Shown: piece after piece, positions 10,738-18,389 of the stretch | How positions within the stretch are numbered: position 1 is the first letter of the stretch | Layout: each line of letters starts with the position of its first letter | DNA from: Thermobacillus xylanilyticus | Lineage (GTDB): Bacteria > Bacillota > Bacilli > Paenibacillales > Paenibacillaceae | Assembly: GCF_907165215.1 (NCBI RefSeq) | Contig: NZ_CAJRAY010000002.1 | Span: forward strand, 29,041-93,040 | Length of the DNA: 64,000 bases | Direction: 5' to 3' | Program-made: the position numbers and the translations under genes | The notes under the pieces: generated by a model | Told to the model about the DNA's origin: nothing | The model's database searches: none | Seen by the model: the letters and a program-made list of their open reading frames with translations, nothing else

Positions 10738-10766
10738 TTGAAGCGCTTTCCAACGTCCGGTATACT
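10738..10766 (+). promoter_or_regulatory. Promoter of the small membrane protein gene
   Basis: TTGAAG (10738-10743), a 17-base spacer and TATACT (10761-10766) lie 55 bases before the start at 10821. Confidence 0.55.
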
Positions 10767-10820
10767 GAATGCAGTCCGGATGTTTCGATGATTTCCAGAT
10801 CCAGAAAGGCGGGAGACACC

Positions 10821-10991
10821 ATGTCCGACATGTGGCTCACGTACACCGGCGTGCTGTTCGGCGTCGCGGTCGCCGCCGCAGGCGTGGTTGCCTATCTGCG
10901 CATGACCCGTGCGGAGAAGCGTTCGGACGAACAGGACGGCGGCCTGAATCCGCCCGGCTCGAATATGCCGAATCGGCGGGAAGATGGTTGA
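10821..10991 (+). CDS. Small single-span membrane protein
   Basis: A 56-aa protein with one predicted membrane span (residues 8-26, LTYTG to VVAYL region) followed by a charged, Pro/Asn-rich tail. ATG at 10821 has AAAGGCGGGAG at good spacing and a promoter upstream, so it looks like a real gene. I do not recognise the family and assign no function. Confidence 0.6.
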   Translation: MSDMWLTYTGVLFGVAVAAAGVVAYLRMTRAEKRSDEQDGGLNPPGSNMPNRREDG

Positions 10992-11210
10992 ATTTTCGCA
11001 AATTTCTTTGCATATCGGCGCCCGCCTGCTATAATGGAAGCATGTGCGGCATATTCCCTCCCGGCAGACATGCAAGCCGCGGCTCTGAACGAAACGAGCG
11101 AGCGTCCGCGGATGTCCGCCGCAAACGGGTTCTCATATGCCGGCATCGTTCCGTTCCCGCAAGCGTATGTTGTACGGAACGGCCATTCAAGGATTCGGGA
11201 GGGATGCGGC

Positions 11211-11396
11211 TTGGCAAAACGCGGCCACAACGAAGTCAAGGAAAGCCTCAGGGAGATGGCGCGCATCTATCAGCCGAAGGACGCCCGGAAGTTCGTCCGG
11301 GAATACATCCGGAAATATCGGATCACCGGTGGTTACGAAGACGAGCTTACCATGATCGTCGAACACGAACTTGACAAAATCAATTCAGCAAGTTGA
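11211..11396 (+). CDS. Small conserved-looking basic protein
   Basis: A 61-aa soluble, charged, mostly helical protein. TTG at 11211 is chosen because GGGAGGG lies 6 bases upstream; the open frame before it (from 11034) has no ribosome site and ends in unlikely sequence. It contains ARKFVREYIRKYRITGGYED and is followed by a clean terminator. The composition is that of a real small protein, but I cannot name a family or role. Confidence 0.6.
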   Translation: MAKRGHNEVKESLREMARIYQPKDARKFVREYIRKYRITGGYEDELTMIVEHELDKINSAS

Positions 11397-11413
11397 TGCA
11401 GAAGACTTCAGCC

Positions 11414-11441
11414 AGGGACGCGTATGGACGCGTCCCTTTTT
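11414..11441 (+). terminator. Rho-independent terminator
   Basis: Perfect 9-bp stem (11414-11422 with 11429-11437), loop of 6, then five T. It ends the small-protein transcript. The remaining bases up to 11661 show no regulator site I can support. Confidence 0.85.
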
Positions 11442-11661
11442 CGTCCCTGTGCGGGAAATCACTTCCGTCAGCGGCGAAACGCTGGCAGCCGTCGTCCAGG
11501 AAGTCCTGAGATTCGTACAATAAATCTGAAATTCCAGTACTATTCTCTTGCATGATGCGCAAATTACAATGTAAGAAACCGAACAACTCTCGATTGGCTC
11601 GGTTGTTTGAAGCAATGGTTACAGTCGGCTGATACTGCACGAAAGGGATGATGAAGATGGG

Positions 11662-12606
11662 ATGAACGCGCCTGCGGCTGAGACTATGAGAGCGCTTCCA
11701 AAGAAAAAATGGAAAAGCCCGATCGGGAAAGAAACCCTTCCCGGGTATATTTTTATTTCCCCCTGGCTGATCGGCTTCCTGCTGCTGACGGCATGGCCGA
11801 TCGGGCAATCGCTCTACTTGTCGTTCACCGAATACTCGATGCTCAGCGCGCCGCAATGGATCGGCACCGCCAACTATGAGCGGATGTGGAGCGACGCGAC
11901 GTTCTGGAAATCGCTCCGCGTCACGTTCACGTTCGTCCTGTTCGCCGTGCCGCTGCGACTCGCGTTCTCGCTGCTCGTCGCCATGCTGCTCAACCGCGCG
12001 ATGCGCGGGATGAATCTGTACCGCACGCTGATCTATTTCCCGTCGCTCATCGGCGGCAGCGTGGCGGTCGCGGCGCTGTGGCGCAACATGTTCGGCGTCG
12101 ACGGCTACATCAATTCGATTCTCGGCTTCTTCGGCATCCCGGGCATGGGCTGGATCTCCCACCCGGACACGGCGCTTTACACGCTGATCCTGCTGAACAC
12201 CTGGCAGTTCGGGTCGACGATGGTCATTTTCCTGGCCGGCCTGAAGCAGATTCCGACGGAACTGTACGAAGCGGCTTCCGTGGACGGCGCGGGACCGGTG
12301 CGGAAATTCTTCAACGTCACGCTGCCGATGCTTTCGCCCGTCATGTTCTTCAACCTGGTGCTCACCGTCATCAACTCGTTCCAGATGTTCACGGCGGCGT
12401 TCATCATCACGAAGGGCGGCCCGGTGCAGTCGACGTACATGTACGCGCTGTTCCTGTATGAAAAAGCGTTCAAGCACTATCAGATGGGCTACGCTTCGGC
12501 GCTGGCATGGGTGCTGCTCGCCATCGTCGGCATTCTGACGGCCATCAACTTCCTGGCCTCGAAGTACTGGGTATTCTATGAGAACGAAGGGGGCGGCAAA
12601 CGATGA
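11662..12606 (+). CDS. Sugar ABC importer permease, MalF type
   Basis: First permease of a second carbohydrate importer, 314 aa. After a basic N-terminal tail come six membrane spans (first in GYIFISPWLIGFLLLTAWPI), with the ATPase-contact loop ELYEAASVDGAGPVRKFFNV. Its stop overlaps the next permease start (ATGA at 12603). The operon continues with a binding lipoprotein and a mannonate dehydratase, so the substrate is probably a uronic-acid-containing oligosaccharide. The ribosome site is modest (AAAGGG about 13 bases upstream), and an internal ATG at residue 9 is possible. Confidence 0.85.
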   Translation: MNAPAAETMRALPKKKWKSPIGKETLPGYIFISPWLIGFLLLTAWPIGQSLYLSFTEYSMLSAPQWIGTANYERMWSDATFWKSLRVTFTFVLFAVPLRLAFSLLVAMLLNRAMRGMNLYRTLIYFPSLIGGSVAVAALWRNMFGVDGYINSILGFFGIPGMGWISHPDTALYTLILLNTWQFGSTMVIFLAGLKQIPTELYEAASVDGAGPVRKFFNVTLPMLSPVMFFNLVLTVINSFQMFTAAFIITKGGPVQSTYMYALFLYEKAFKHYQMGYASALAWVLLAIVGILTAINFLASKYWVFYENEGGGKR

Positions 12607-13433
12607 GAATCCGCGCGTCATCCGTTCTCAACCATGCGTTCATGATTGCGTTCTCCTTCATCATGATCTATCCTGTCATCTGGTGGATCGGCGCATCCCT
12701 GAAGAAGACGGAGGAACTCCGGCTTCCGACCATCTGGCCGGAAGTGCCGATATGGGAGAACTACACGAAAGGCTGGGAGTTCTCGGCCAACTATACGTTC
12801 GGCCATTTCTTCGCGAATACGCTGCTTATGGAAGTGGGCAACGTTGTCGGCGGCGTGCTGACGGCGGCGGTCGTCGCGTTCGGTTTCGCGCGGCTGAACT
12901 TCCCGCTGCGGGGATTCTGGTTCTCGCTCATGATGTTGACGCTCATGCTGCCCGGACAAGTCACGATTGTCCCGCAGTACATTCTGTACAACACGTTCGG
13001 TTTCGTCGACAGCTACGTGCCGCTTGTGCTGCCGCACTTCTTCGGCGGCGGGGCATTCTTCATCTTCCTGCTCGTCCAGTTCATCCGCGGCATTCCGCGC
13101 GATCTGGACGAGGCGGCGAAGATCGACGGCGCCTCCATTTACGGCATTTTCGGCCGGATCATCTTCCCGCTGATCAAGCCGGCGCTGGTGACGGTCGGGA
13201 TCTTCACGTTCATCTGGAGCTGGGACGATTTCTTCTCGCAGATGCTGTACCTCAGTTCGGTCGACAAATTCACGGTCGGTCTGGCGCTGCGGATGTTCAT
13301 TGACCAGTTCGAAGTGCAATGGGGTCAGCTTCTGGCCATGTCGCTGCTCTCGATCGTGCCGTCCGTGCTCATTTTCTTCTTCGCGCAGAAACATTTCGTC
13401 GAGGGGATCGCGACCACCGGCTTGAAAGGTTGA
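12603..13433 (+). CDS. Sugar ABC importer permease, MalG type
   Basis: Second permease, 276 aa, six spans, EAA loop DLDEAAKIDGASIYGIFGRI, typical end EGIATTGLKG. It is translationally coupled to the first permease by a 4-base overlap. No ATPase gene follows. Confidence 0.9.
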   Translation: MRIRASSVLNHAFMIAFSFIMIYPVIWWIGASLKKTEELRLPTIWPEVPIWENYTKGWEFSANYTFGHFFANTLLMEVGNVVGGVLTAAVVAFGFARLNFPLRGFWFSLMMLTLMLPGQVTIVPQYILYNTFGFVDSYVPLVLPHFFGGGAFFIFLLVQFIRGIPRDLDEAAKIDGASIYGIFGRIIFPLIKPALVTVGIFTFIWSWDDFFSQMLYLSSVDKFTVGLALRMFIDQFEVQWGQLLAMSLLSIVPSVLIFFFAQKHFVEGIATTGLKG

Positions 13434-13458
13434 GGCGAAGGGAGTGCGCTGCAGAAAA

Positions 13459-14799
13459 ATGGGAAAAGCGACAGCCATGAGAAAAGCGGTCACATGGCTC
13501 GCTGCGGCCGTGCTGCTGCTGGCCGCGTGCAGCGCAGGAGAAGGCGATCGCGACAGATCTTCGGAAATGCGGCAGCCCGCCACCGGGCTGCCGGAAGCGG
13601 ACATGAACCGCCAGGTCGAGCTGGGATTCATCTGGTGGGGACCGGAGGAACGCCACAAGGCGACGCTTGCGGCGCTGGAAGTGTACACGGCGCAGCATCC
13701 GAACGTGACGTTCAAGCCGGAATATATGGCTTGGGAAGCTTACTGGAAGAAGCTTCCCTCCCTTGCCGCGTCGAAAACGGTGCCGGACGTGCTGCAGATG
13801 GATGCGGCCTATATCCAGGACTACGTATCGCGCGGCATCATGGCCGATCTGTCGGACATTGATCTTACGGGCATCGTTCCTGATCAGATTCTGGAGAACG
13901 TCAAGATCAACGGCAAGCTGTACGGCGTTCCGCTCTCGTACAATGCCCAGGGCATCGCTTACAATCGCGCGGAACTCGAAGCGGCGGGCATTCCGCTGCC
14001 GTGGAAGGGCTGGACCTGGGAAGAGTTTTTCGACTGGGCGCGCGATGCGAAAACGAAGCTGCCTCCGGACCGCTATCCGATCGGCGACAGCACCAGCGCC
14101 TGGGACTGGTTCCAATGGTATCAGGCCTCGTACGGCGGCGGGGCGATCATGTCGCCGGACGGCCGGGAGTTCCATCTCGACCGGGAGCTGTTCTTCGAAT
14201 ACCACACGATACTGGCCGATCTGCGCCGCAGCAATGTCGTGCCCCCCGCGGACGTCTCGCTTACGTTCCTCGAGAATGATCCGCTGGCCGATCAGATGAC
14301 TTCGGGCAAGGTCTTGACCCGCGGCGCGACGGTCGGCTCGATTGAGACGCTCGAGCAGCTCATGCCGGGCAAGGTCGACGTCGTCAATGTGCCGGTCGGT
14401 CCGGCGGGCGGCGGCTGGGCGCAGCCGACAATCTTCCTTGGCGTCTATGCGGACAGCGACGAGCTTGCGCATGCGAAGCGGTTCGTCAAATGGTTCATCA
14501 CCGACAGGGAGGCGGGCAGGACGCTCGGGCTTACCCGCGGCATCCCGATCTATGAGGAGATCTACAAGGAGCTGGAACCGAATCTCGAGCCGAAAGACCG
14601 GCTGGGCAAGGTGCTGGCGGACGTCGCGGCGGATTACGCGATGCCGTTCTACGCCGCCGGCGCCGGTTTCACGGAATGGGTGGACGCATATAAACTGACG
14701 ATGGAAGCCGTCATGTTCGGCCAGAAGTCATTGGAGGACGCCTACGCCGAATTGAACGCGCTCGGCGAATCCATCGCGAAGCAGAACCGAAACCGGTAA
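13459..14799 (+). CDS. Sugar ABC importer substrate-binding lipoprotein
   Basis: Family 1 extracellular solute-binding protein, about 446 aa, with a signal peptide ending in the lipobox LLAAC (Cys24 from this start). Starts at GTG 13444 or ATG 13477 are also possible; ATG 13459 has AAGGGAG about 14 bases before it. Here the binding protein comes after the permeases, the reverse of the arabinose operon. The Trp-rich segments (WWGPEE, AWEAYWKK, GWTWEEFFDW) are usual for sugar stacking. The ligand is inferred from the downstream mannonate dehydratase. Confidence 0.85.
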   Translation: MGKATAMRKAVTWLAAAVLLLAACSAGEGDRDRSSEMRQPATGLPEADMNRQVELGFIWWGPEERHKATLAALEVYTAQHPNVTFKPEYMAWEAYWKKLPSLAASKTVPDVLQMDAAYIQDYVSRGIMADLSDIDLTGIVPDQILENVKINGKLYGVPLSYNAQGIAYNRAELEAAGIPLPWKGWTWEEFFDWARDAKTKLPPDRYPIGDSTSAWDWFQWYQASYGGGAIMSPDGREFHLDRELFFEYHTILADLRRSNVVPPADVSLTFLENDPLADQMTSGKVLTRGATVGSIETLEQLMPGKVDVVNVPVGPAGGGWAQPTIFLGVYADSDELAHAKRFVKWFITDREAGRTLGLTRGIPIYEEIYKELEPNLEPKDRLGKVLADVAADYAMPFYAAGAGFTEWVDAYKLTMEAVMFGQKSLEDAYAELNALGESIAKQNRNR

Positions 14800-14829
14800 G
14801 CCATTACCACACGGAAGGAAGATCGGACG

Positions 14830-15807
14830 ATGAAGCTGGCGGAATTTTTGGGCACGAGACCGAATCAATTGTGGCGGCTGGGCAGACAGATGGGGCTGGA
14901 TTATGCGGTGACGGGGCTTCCTTTTGATGAAAAGCACGAGAAGCCGTGGGACCTGATGCCGCTCATCCGGATGAAACAGCGGTTCAAGGACGCGGGTTAC
15001 GAGCTGCTCGTCATCGAGTCGATGCCGCCGTCCAACAACATCAAGCTTGGCACCGAAGGCCGCGACGAAGAGATCGAGATCTTCAAGCAGTTCATCACGA
15101 ATATGGGCGCAGCCGGCATTCCGGTGCTCTGCTACAACTTCATGGCGCAGTTCAACTGGTTCCGCACGTCGACGACGACGGTGACGCGCGGCGGCGCGCT
15201 GGTCTCCAGCTATGACCATTCGCTGATGGAAGGCGCACCTCTGACCGAGGCGGGCGAAGTGTCGGAAGACCGACTGTGGGAAAATCTGAAATACTTCATG
15301 AAGCAGATCGTTCCCGTGGCGGAGAAGGCGAAGGTCAAGTTGGCCCTTCATCCGGACGATCCGCCGATCTCGCCGATTCGCGGCGTGTCCCGCATTCTGC
15401 GCAGCGCCGACGCGCTGCAGCAGGCGATCGACCTGGTGCCGAGCGAGTACAACGGCATCACGCTGTGCCAGGGGACGCTGGCGACGGCCGGCGAGGACAT
15501 TCCGGCGACGATCCGCCGCTTCGCGAAGCAGGACAAGCTGTTCTTCGTTCATTTCCGCGATGTGAAGGGAACGCCGGAGAAGTTCGAAGAGACGTTCCAT
15601 GACGACGGCAAGACGGATATGTATGAAGCGATGAAGACGTATTATGAAGTCGGATTCGACGGCCCCGCCCGTCCGGACCATGTGCCGACGATGGACAGCG
15701 AGACGAACGAAAACCCGGGCTACGAGACGCTCGGCCGCCTGTATGGCGTCGGCTACATCAAAGGACTGATGGAAGCGGCGCAGAAAGAGCTCGGCCTGAA
15801 CCGGTAA
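14830..15807 (+). CDS. uxuA: Mannonate dehydratase, UxuA family
   Basis: TIM-barrel dehydratase converting D-mannonate to 2-keto-3-deoxygluconate in glucuronate breakdown. The 325-aa protein carries UxuA hallmarks: a CYNFMAQFNWFRT segment, ALHPDDPP, ITLCQGT, the metal-site motif HFRDVKG and the C-terminal ARPDHVPT. It is shorter than B. subtilis UxuA (about 360 aa), mainly at the N-terminus, which is less conserved here, so a related sugar-acid dehydratase is possible. GGAAGGAAG precedes the ATG. It sits 30 bases after the binding-protein gene, clearly in the same operon. No uronate isomerase or mannonate oxidoreductase is nearby. Confidence 0.8.
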   Translation: MKLAEFLGTRPNQLWRLGRQMGLDYAVTGLPFDEKHEKPWDLMPLIRMKQRFKDAGYELLVIESMPPSNNIKLGTEGRDEEIEIFKQFITNMGAAGIPVLCYNFMAQFNWFRTSTTTVTRGGALVSSYDHSLMEGAPLTEAGEVSEDRLWENLKYFMKQIVPVAEKAKVKLALHPDDPPISPIRGVSRILRSADALQQAIDLVPSEYNGITLCQGTLATAGEDIPATIRRFAKQDKLFFVHFRDVKGTPEKFEETFHDDGKTDMYEAMKTYYEVGFDGPARPDHVPTMDSETNENPGYETLGRLYGVGYIKGLMEAAQKELGLNR

Positions 15808-15825
15808 GTAGGCTTTGGGAGTGAC

Positions 15826-15904
15826 AAGCGAAGATTCTTCCTTTATTTCGCGGATACGGGGCGTTCCGTCCGAGATTAGAGGAAGATTCTTCGCCTAATT
15901 TTTT
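15826..15904 (+). repeat. Hairpin repeat, ATAAGCGAAG family, copy A
   Basis: Two 20-base arms (15826-15845 and 15877-15896) pair at 17 positions around a loop of about 31 bases, followed by a T run (15899-15904). Each arm itself contains a small GAAG/CTTC mirror. It can end the uxuA transcript. It shares architecture with copies B and C. Confidence 0.75.
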
Positions 15905-15936
15905 GAAATCGTTTGATATGCGCCGATTCGGGAAAA

Positions 15937-16010
15937 ATAAGCGAAGCTGCTTCTTCTATTTCGGCCGGATTGTTGAAATCCGACAAAATAGGCGAAGCTG
16001 CTTCGCTTAT
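15937..16010. repeat. Hairpin repeat, ATAAGCGAAG family, copy B
   Basis: Left arm starts ATAAGCGAAGCTGCTTC at 15937, right arm ends GAAGCTGCTTCGCTTAT at 16010. About 22 of 26 outer positions pair. It lies tail to tail with copy A in the same gap and has no T run, so it is less likely to be a terminator on its own. Confidence 0.75.
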
Positions 16011-16081
16011 TCGCGGGCGCCGGCCATTCCGGCGTCCGGATCCGGCAAGTCTCTACCATTAATATGATGTGCAGTCCGGTT

Positions 16082-16813
16082 TCATTGCGCGCCGCGGGCG
16101 GCTTTCCGGGCTTTCAGTTCCCTGAGCGGAGTCGGCATCGTCTTGCCGCCGGCGAACTGGTGTTTCACCAGTGTGTTGAACGCGTCGATCCAGGGCGCAA
16201 GCGACCGTCCGGCCCAGGCTTCCTTCGCGTATTCGTTCAGTTCGTTGACGAAATCCATGTTGGCGGAAATGTGCACTTCTTCGACCCGGGGCGCAAGACC
16301 GCGGATGCGGCCCGCGATCGTCTGCTTCAGTTCCTCGGACAGTTCATGATGATCGTTCACGGTGAAATACGAATTGTAGGGCGTCGCAGCCTGGCTGCCG
16401 TTCCAGTACGGGCTCCCCGTGTCGAAGTTGTACACGCCTTCGCCGAAGCCGCCCATGTCCTGGTCGATGCGCCTGTCTCCGCCGTTCTTGATCGTGCCGA
16501 CGCCCGTCCAGTCAAGCATGATGCCGGCATACGCGTTCTTGTCCGTAAGCATGACGATGGCGCCCGCCACGCCGTTCACCCGCGACACTTCGTTCGACAG
16601 CAGGCTGCTGTATTCCACCCACCGGTTGTCGTGCTGCCGCGGGTCCGCGGTCTTCGAGCCGTACATGCGCGCGCCGAGCATCTTCGGATCGTTCGGCTTT
16701 CGGGAACCGTAGTCGTATGTGCTGCTCTCGAATTTGTTCTTGTAAGCCGTGCACCCGGCCGGAAGGACGGCGAGCGCCGCGGCCAGAACGGCATGCGCGA
16801 GCTTGCGGGTCAT
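16082..16813 (-). CDS. YhcN/YlaJ-type sporulation lipoprotein
   Basis: Lipoprotein of 243 aa: signal peptide with PAGC lipobox (Cys21), then a region rich in charged and aromatic residues and a YhcN/YlaJ-like domain (segments DKNAYAGIML, RIRGLAPRVEEVHISANMDF). Proteins of this family sit in the inner membrane of spores and help germination. ATG at 16813 follows GGAGGT at 9 bases; the longer open frame upstream is not needed. It is transcribed divergently from the cta operon. The specific function is inferred from family only. Confidence 0.8.
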   Translation of the reverse strand: MTRKLAHAVLAAALAVLPAGCTAYKNKFESSTYDYGSRKPNDPKMLGARMYGSKTADPRQHDNRWVEYSSLLSNEVSRVNGVAGAIVMLTDKNAYAGIMLDWTGVGTIKNGGDRRIDQDMGGFGEGVYNFDTGSPYWNGSQAATPYNSYFTVNDHHELSEELKQTIAGRIRGLAPRVEEVHISANMDFVNELNEYAKEAWAGRSLAPWIDAFNTLVKHQFAGGKTMPTPLRELKARKAARGAQ

Positions 16814-17066
16814 GCGAATGCACCTCCGGATATGGCCCTCATTCTTGGATGTAGGTTTCGCGGCCGGACAGGCGGAATATGCGCGGGGGCGGCATACATA
16901 ATTCGCCATGAAAACAGCGATAATGGAACTGTTGAAAGGCGAGCCGGAGCGTCCTGTCCACGGCCGTTCGAGCAGCTTCCGGAGGGCTCGTCCGGATGTC
17001 CGGAAACGGCGCTGCGGCGCCATTTTTGACGGCTTTGAGAACAATTTGTGAACTTGCCCGGTATCG

Positions 17067-17096
17067 TTGACAATCGATGGACCAAACTCTTATATT
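17067..17096 (+). promoter_or_regulatory. Promoter of the cta (caa3 oxidase) operon
   Basis: Perfect TTGACA at 17067-17072, then TTATAT at 17090 (17-base spacer) or TATATT at 17091 (18). Predicted transcription start is near 17103, leaving a 5' leader of about 155 bases that begins with the operator array. The rest of the 16814-17066 gap shows nothing nameable. Confidence 0.7.
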
Positions 17097-17112
17097 TAAT
17101 AAAGTGATTGGC

Positions 17113-17176
17113 CTGTGAGAATTGTCACAGAAATGCTGTGTGAATTATCACAGAATATCTGTGCGAAATGTCACAG
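17113..17176. promoter_or_regulatory. Array of three palindromic operators at a 23-bp period
   Basis: Three copies of TGTGN-N6-TCACA lie at 17114-17129, 17137-17152 and 17160-17175, each 16 bases, spaced exactly 23 bases apart. With flanking bases each becomes an 18-bp CTGTG...CACAG palindrome, followed by GAA or similar. The core matches the binding pattern of Crp/Fnr proteins (TGTGA-N6-TCACA) and of the redox repressor Rex (TTGTGA-N6-TCACAA) apart from the outermost bases. All three lie downstream of the predicted start of transcription, which suits repression. The regulator is not encoded in this window. Confidence 0.8.
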
Positions 17177-17258
17177 AACGACGGGAAACACGCAGTTTGC
17201 CGCCAGCCGCGCCAAGACAGGCAACTGTGAATACGGAAGAAGCGGGGTTGATTTGTGT

Positions 17259-18359
17259 ATGAAGAAACGGTGGCTTAAGTGGCTGCGCCTGACGACTCTG
17301 CTTGCGGGAGCCGCGCTGCTCCTGTCGGCATGCGGACGCGCGGATCTGTCGGCGCTGAATCCGCAAGGTGCAGTGGCCAAAGAGCAGCTTGATCTCATGA
17401 AGATTTCGATCTCGATCATGACGCTGGTCGTCGTCGTCGTGTTCTTGATCGCGATCTACGTGCTGTTCCGTTTCCGCCGCCGTCCGGGGAATGACGGTAT
17501 CCCCGTCCAGGTCGAGGGGAATCATAAATTGGAAATCGTATGGACGGTCATTCCGCTGATTCTGCTTGTCATTCTCGGCGTTCCGACCGTGCAGACGGTA
17601 TTCGCGCAGGCGCAGGATCACAGCAAGGACGAGAACGCGGTTATCGTCAAAGTGACCGCGCACCAATATTGGTGGGAATTCGAGTATCCGGAAGAAGGCA
17701 TCGTGACCGCGCAGGAGCTGGTCGTGCCGGTGGACAGCCGGATCGTCATCGAAGCGAAGACGGCAGACGTGCTGCACTCGTTCTGGATTCCCGCGCTGGC
17801 GGGCAAGATCGACACGAACCCCGCCGGCAACGTGAACCGCATGTTCTTCGATACGCCGGACAAGACGGGTATCTTCCTCGGCAAATGCGCCGAGCTGTGC
17901 GGTCCTTCCCACGCCTTGATGGACTTCAAGGTGAAGGTCGTGGATGATGAATCGTACGCGAACTGGCTCGCGGCAATGAAGGCGCCTGCGGTGCTGCCTG
18001 AAGATCCGGCCATTGCGGACGCGTTCCAGAAGAAATGTCTCTCCTGCCACGCGGTAGGCGAGCTCGGCGGCCCGGTATACCCGAACCTGACGGGCATCGG
18101 CGACCGCGAGACGGTTGCGGGCATTCTGGTCAACACGGACAACCCGCAATATTGGAATGAAGGTTCCGTATATGAGAACATTTACAGATGGCTCGAAGAT
18201 CCGCAAAAAATCAAGCCCGGCAACGCGATGCCTAAGGTGGAACTGACGCAGGAAGAGCTTGAAGGCATTTCCCGCTATCTCGCGGATTACAAGCTCAACT
18301 ACGAGTCCGAGGAACTGAAGAACAACGACGCCACTTCCGACAAGGAAGAAAGGCAATAA
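17259..18359 (+). CDS. ctaC: Cytochrome c oxidase subunit II with fused cytochrome c (caa3)
   Basis: CuA subunit that takes electrons for the caa3 terminal oxidase. The 366-aa lipoprotein has a lipobox LLSAC (Cys25), two membrane spans (about residues 48-70 and 90-112), the cupredoxin domain with the CuA ligands in HSFWIP and CAELCGPSH, and a C-terminal cytochrome c domain with CLSCH. The fused haem domain marks the Bacillus caa3 class. ATG 17259 is used; TTG at 17253 fits the weak GGGG site slightly better. First gene of ctaCDEF, about 155 bases behind the promoter and its operator array. Confidence 0.96.
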   Translation: MKKRWLKWLRLTTLLAGAALLLSACGRADLSALNPQGAVAKEQLDLMKISISIMTLVVVVVFLIAIYVLFRFRRRPGNDGIPVQVEGNHKLEIVWTVIPLILLVILGVPTVQTVFAQAQDHSKDENAVIVKVTAHQYWWEFEYPEEGIVTAQELVVPVDSRIVIEAKTADVLHSFWIPALAGKIDTNPAGNVNRMFFDTPDKTGIFLGKCAELCGPSHALMDFKVKVVDDESYANWLAAMKAPAVLPEDPAIADAFQKKCLSCHAVGELGGPVYPNLTGIGDRETVAGILVNTDNPQYWNEGSVYENIYRWLEDPQKIKPGNAMPKVELTQEELEGISRYLADYKLNYESEELKNNDATSDKEERQ

Positions 18360-18389
18360 TACAGCGGGGATTCAAAGGAGGTTCTACCC

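Noticed and set aside
10738..10754. A cre (CcpA) site in TTGAAGCGCTTTCCAA.
   Set aside because: It resembles a cre palindrome but one base is missing in an arm, and it aligns to the consensus with three or more mismatches. It also forms the -35 region of a promoter.
10476..10820. T-box or leader-peptide attenuator before ilvA.
   Set aside because: No T-box sequence, specifier loop or terminator/antiterminator pair was seen, and a good promoter lies only 45 bases from the start codon.
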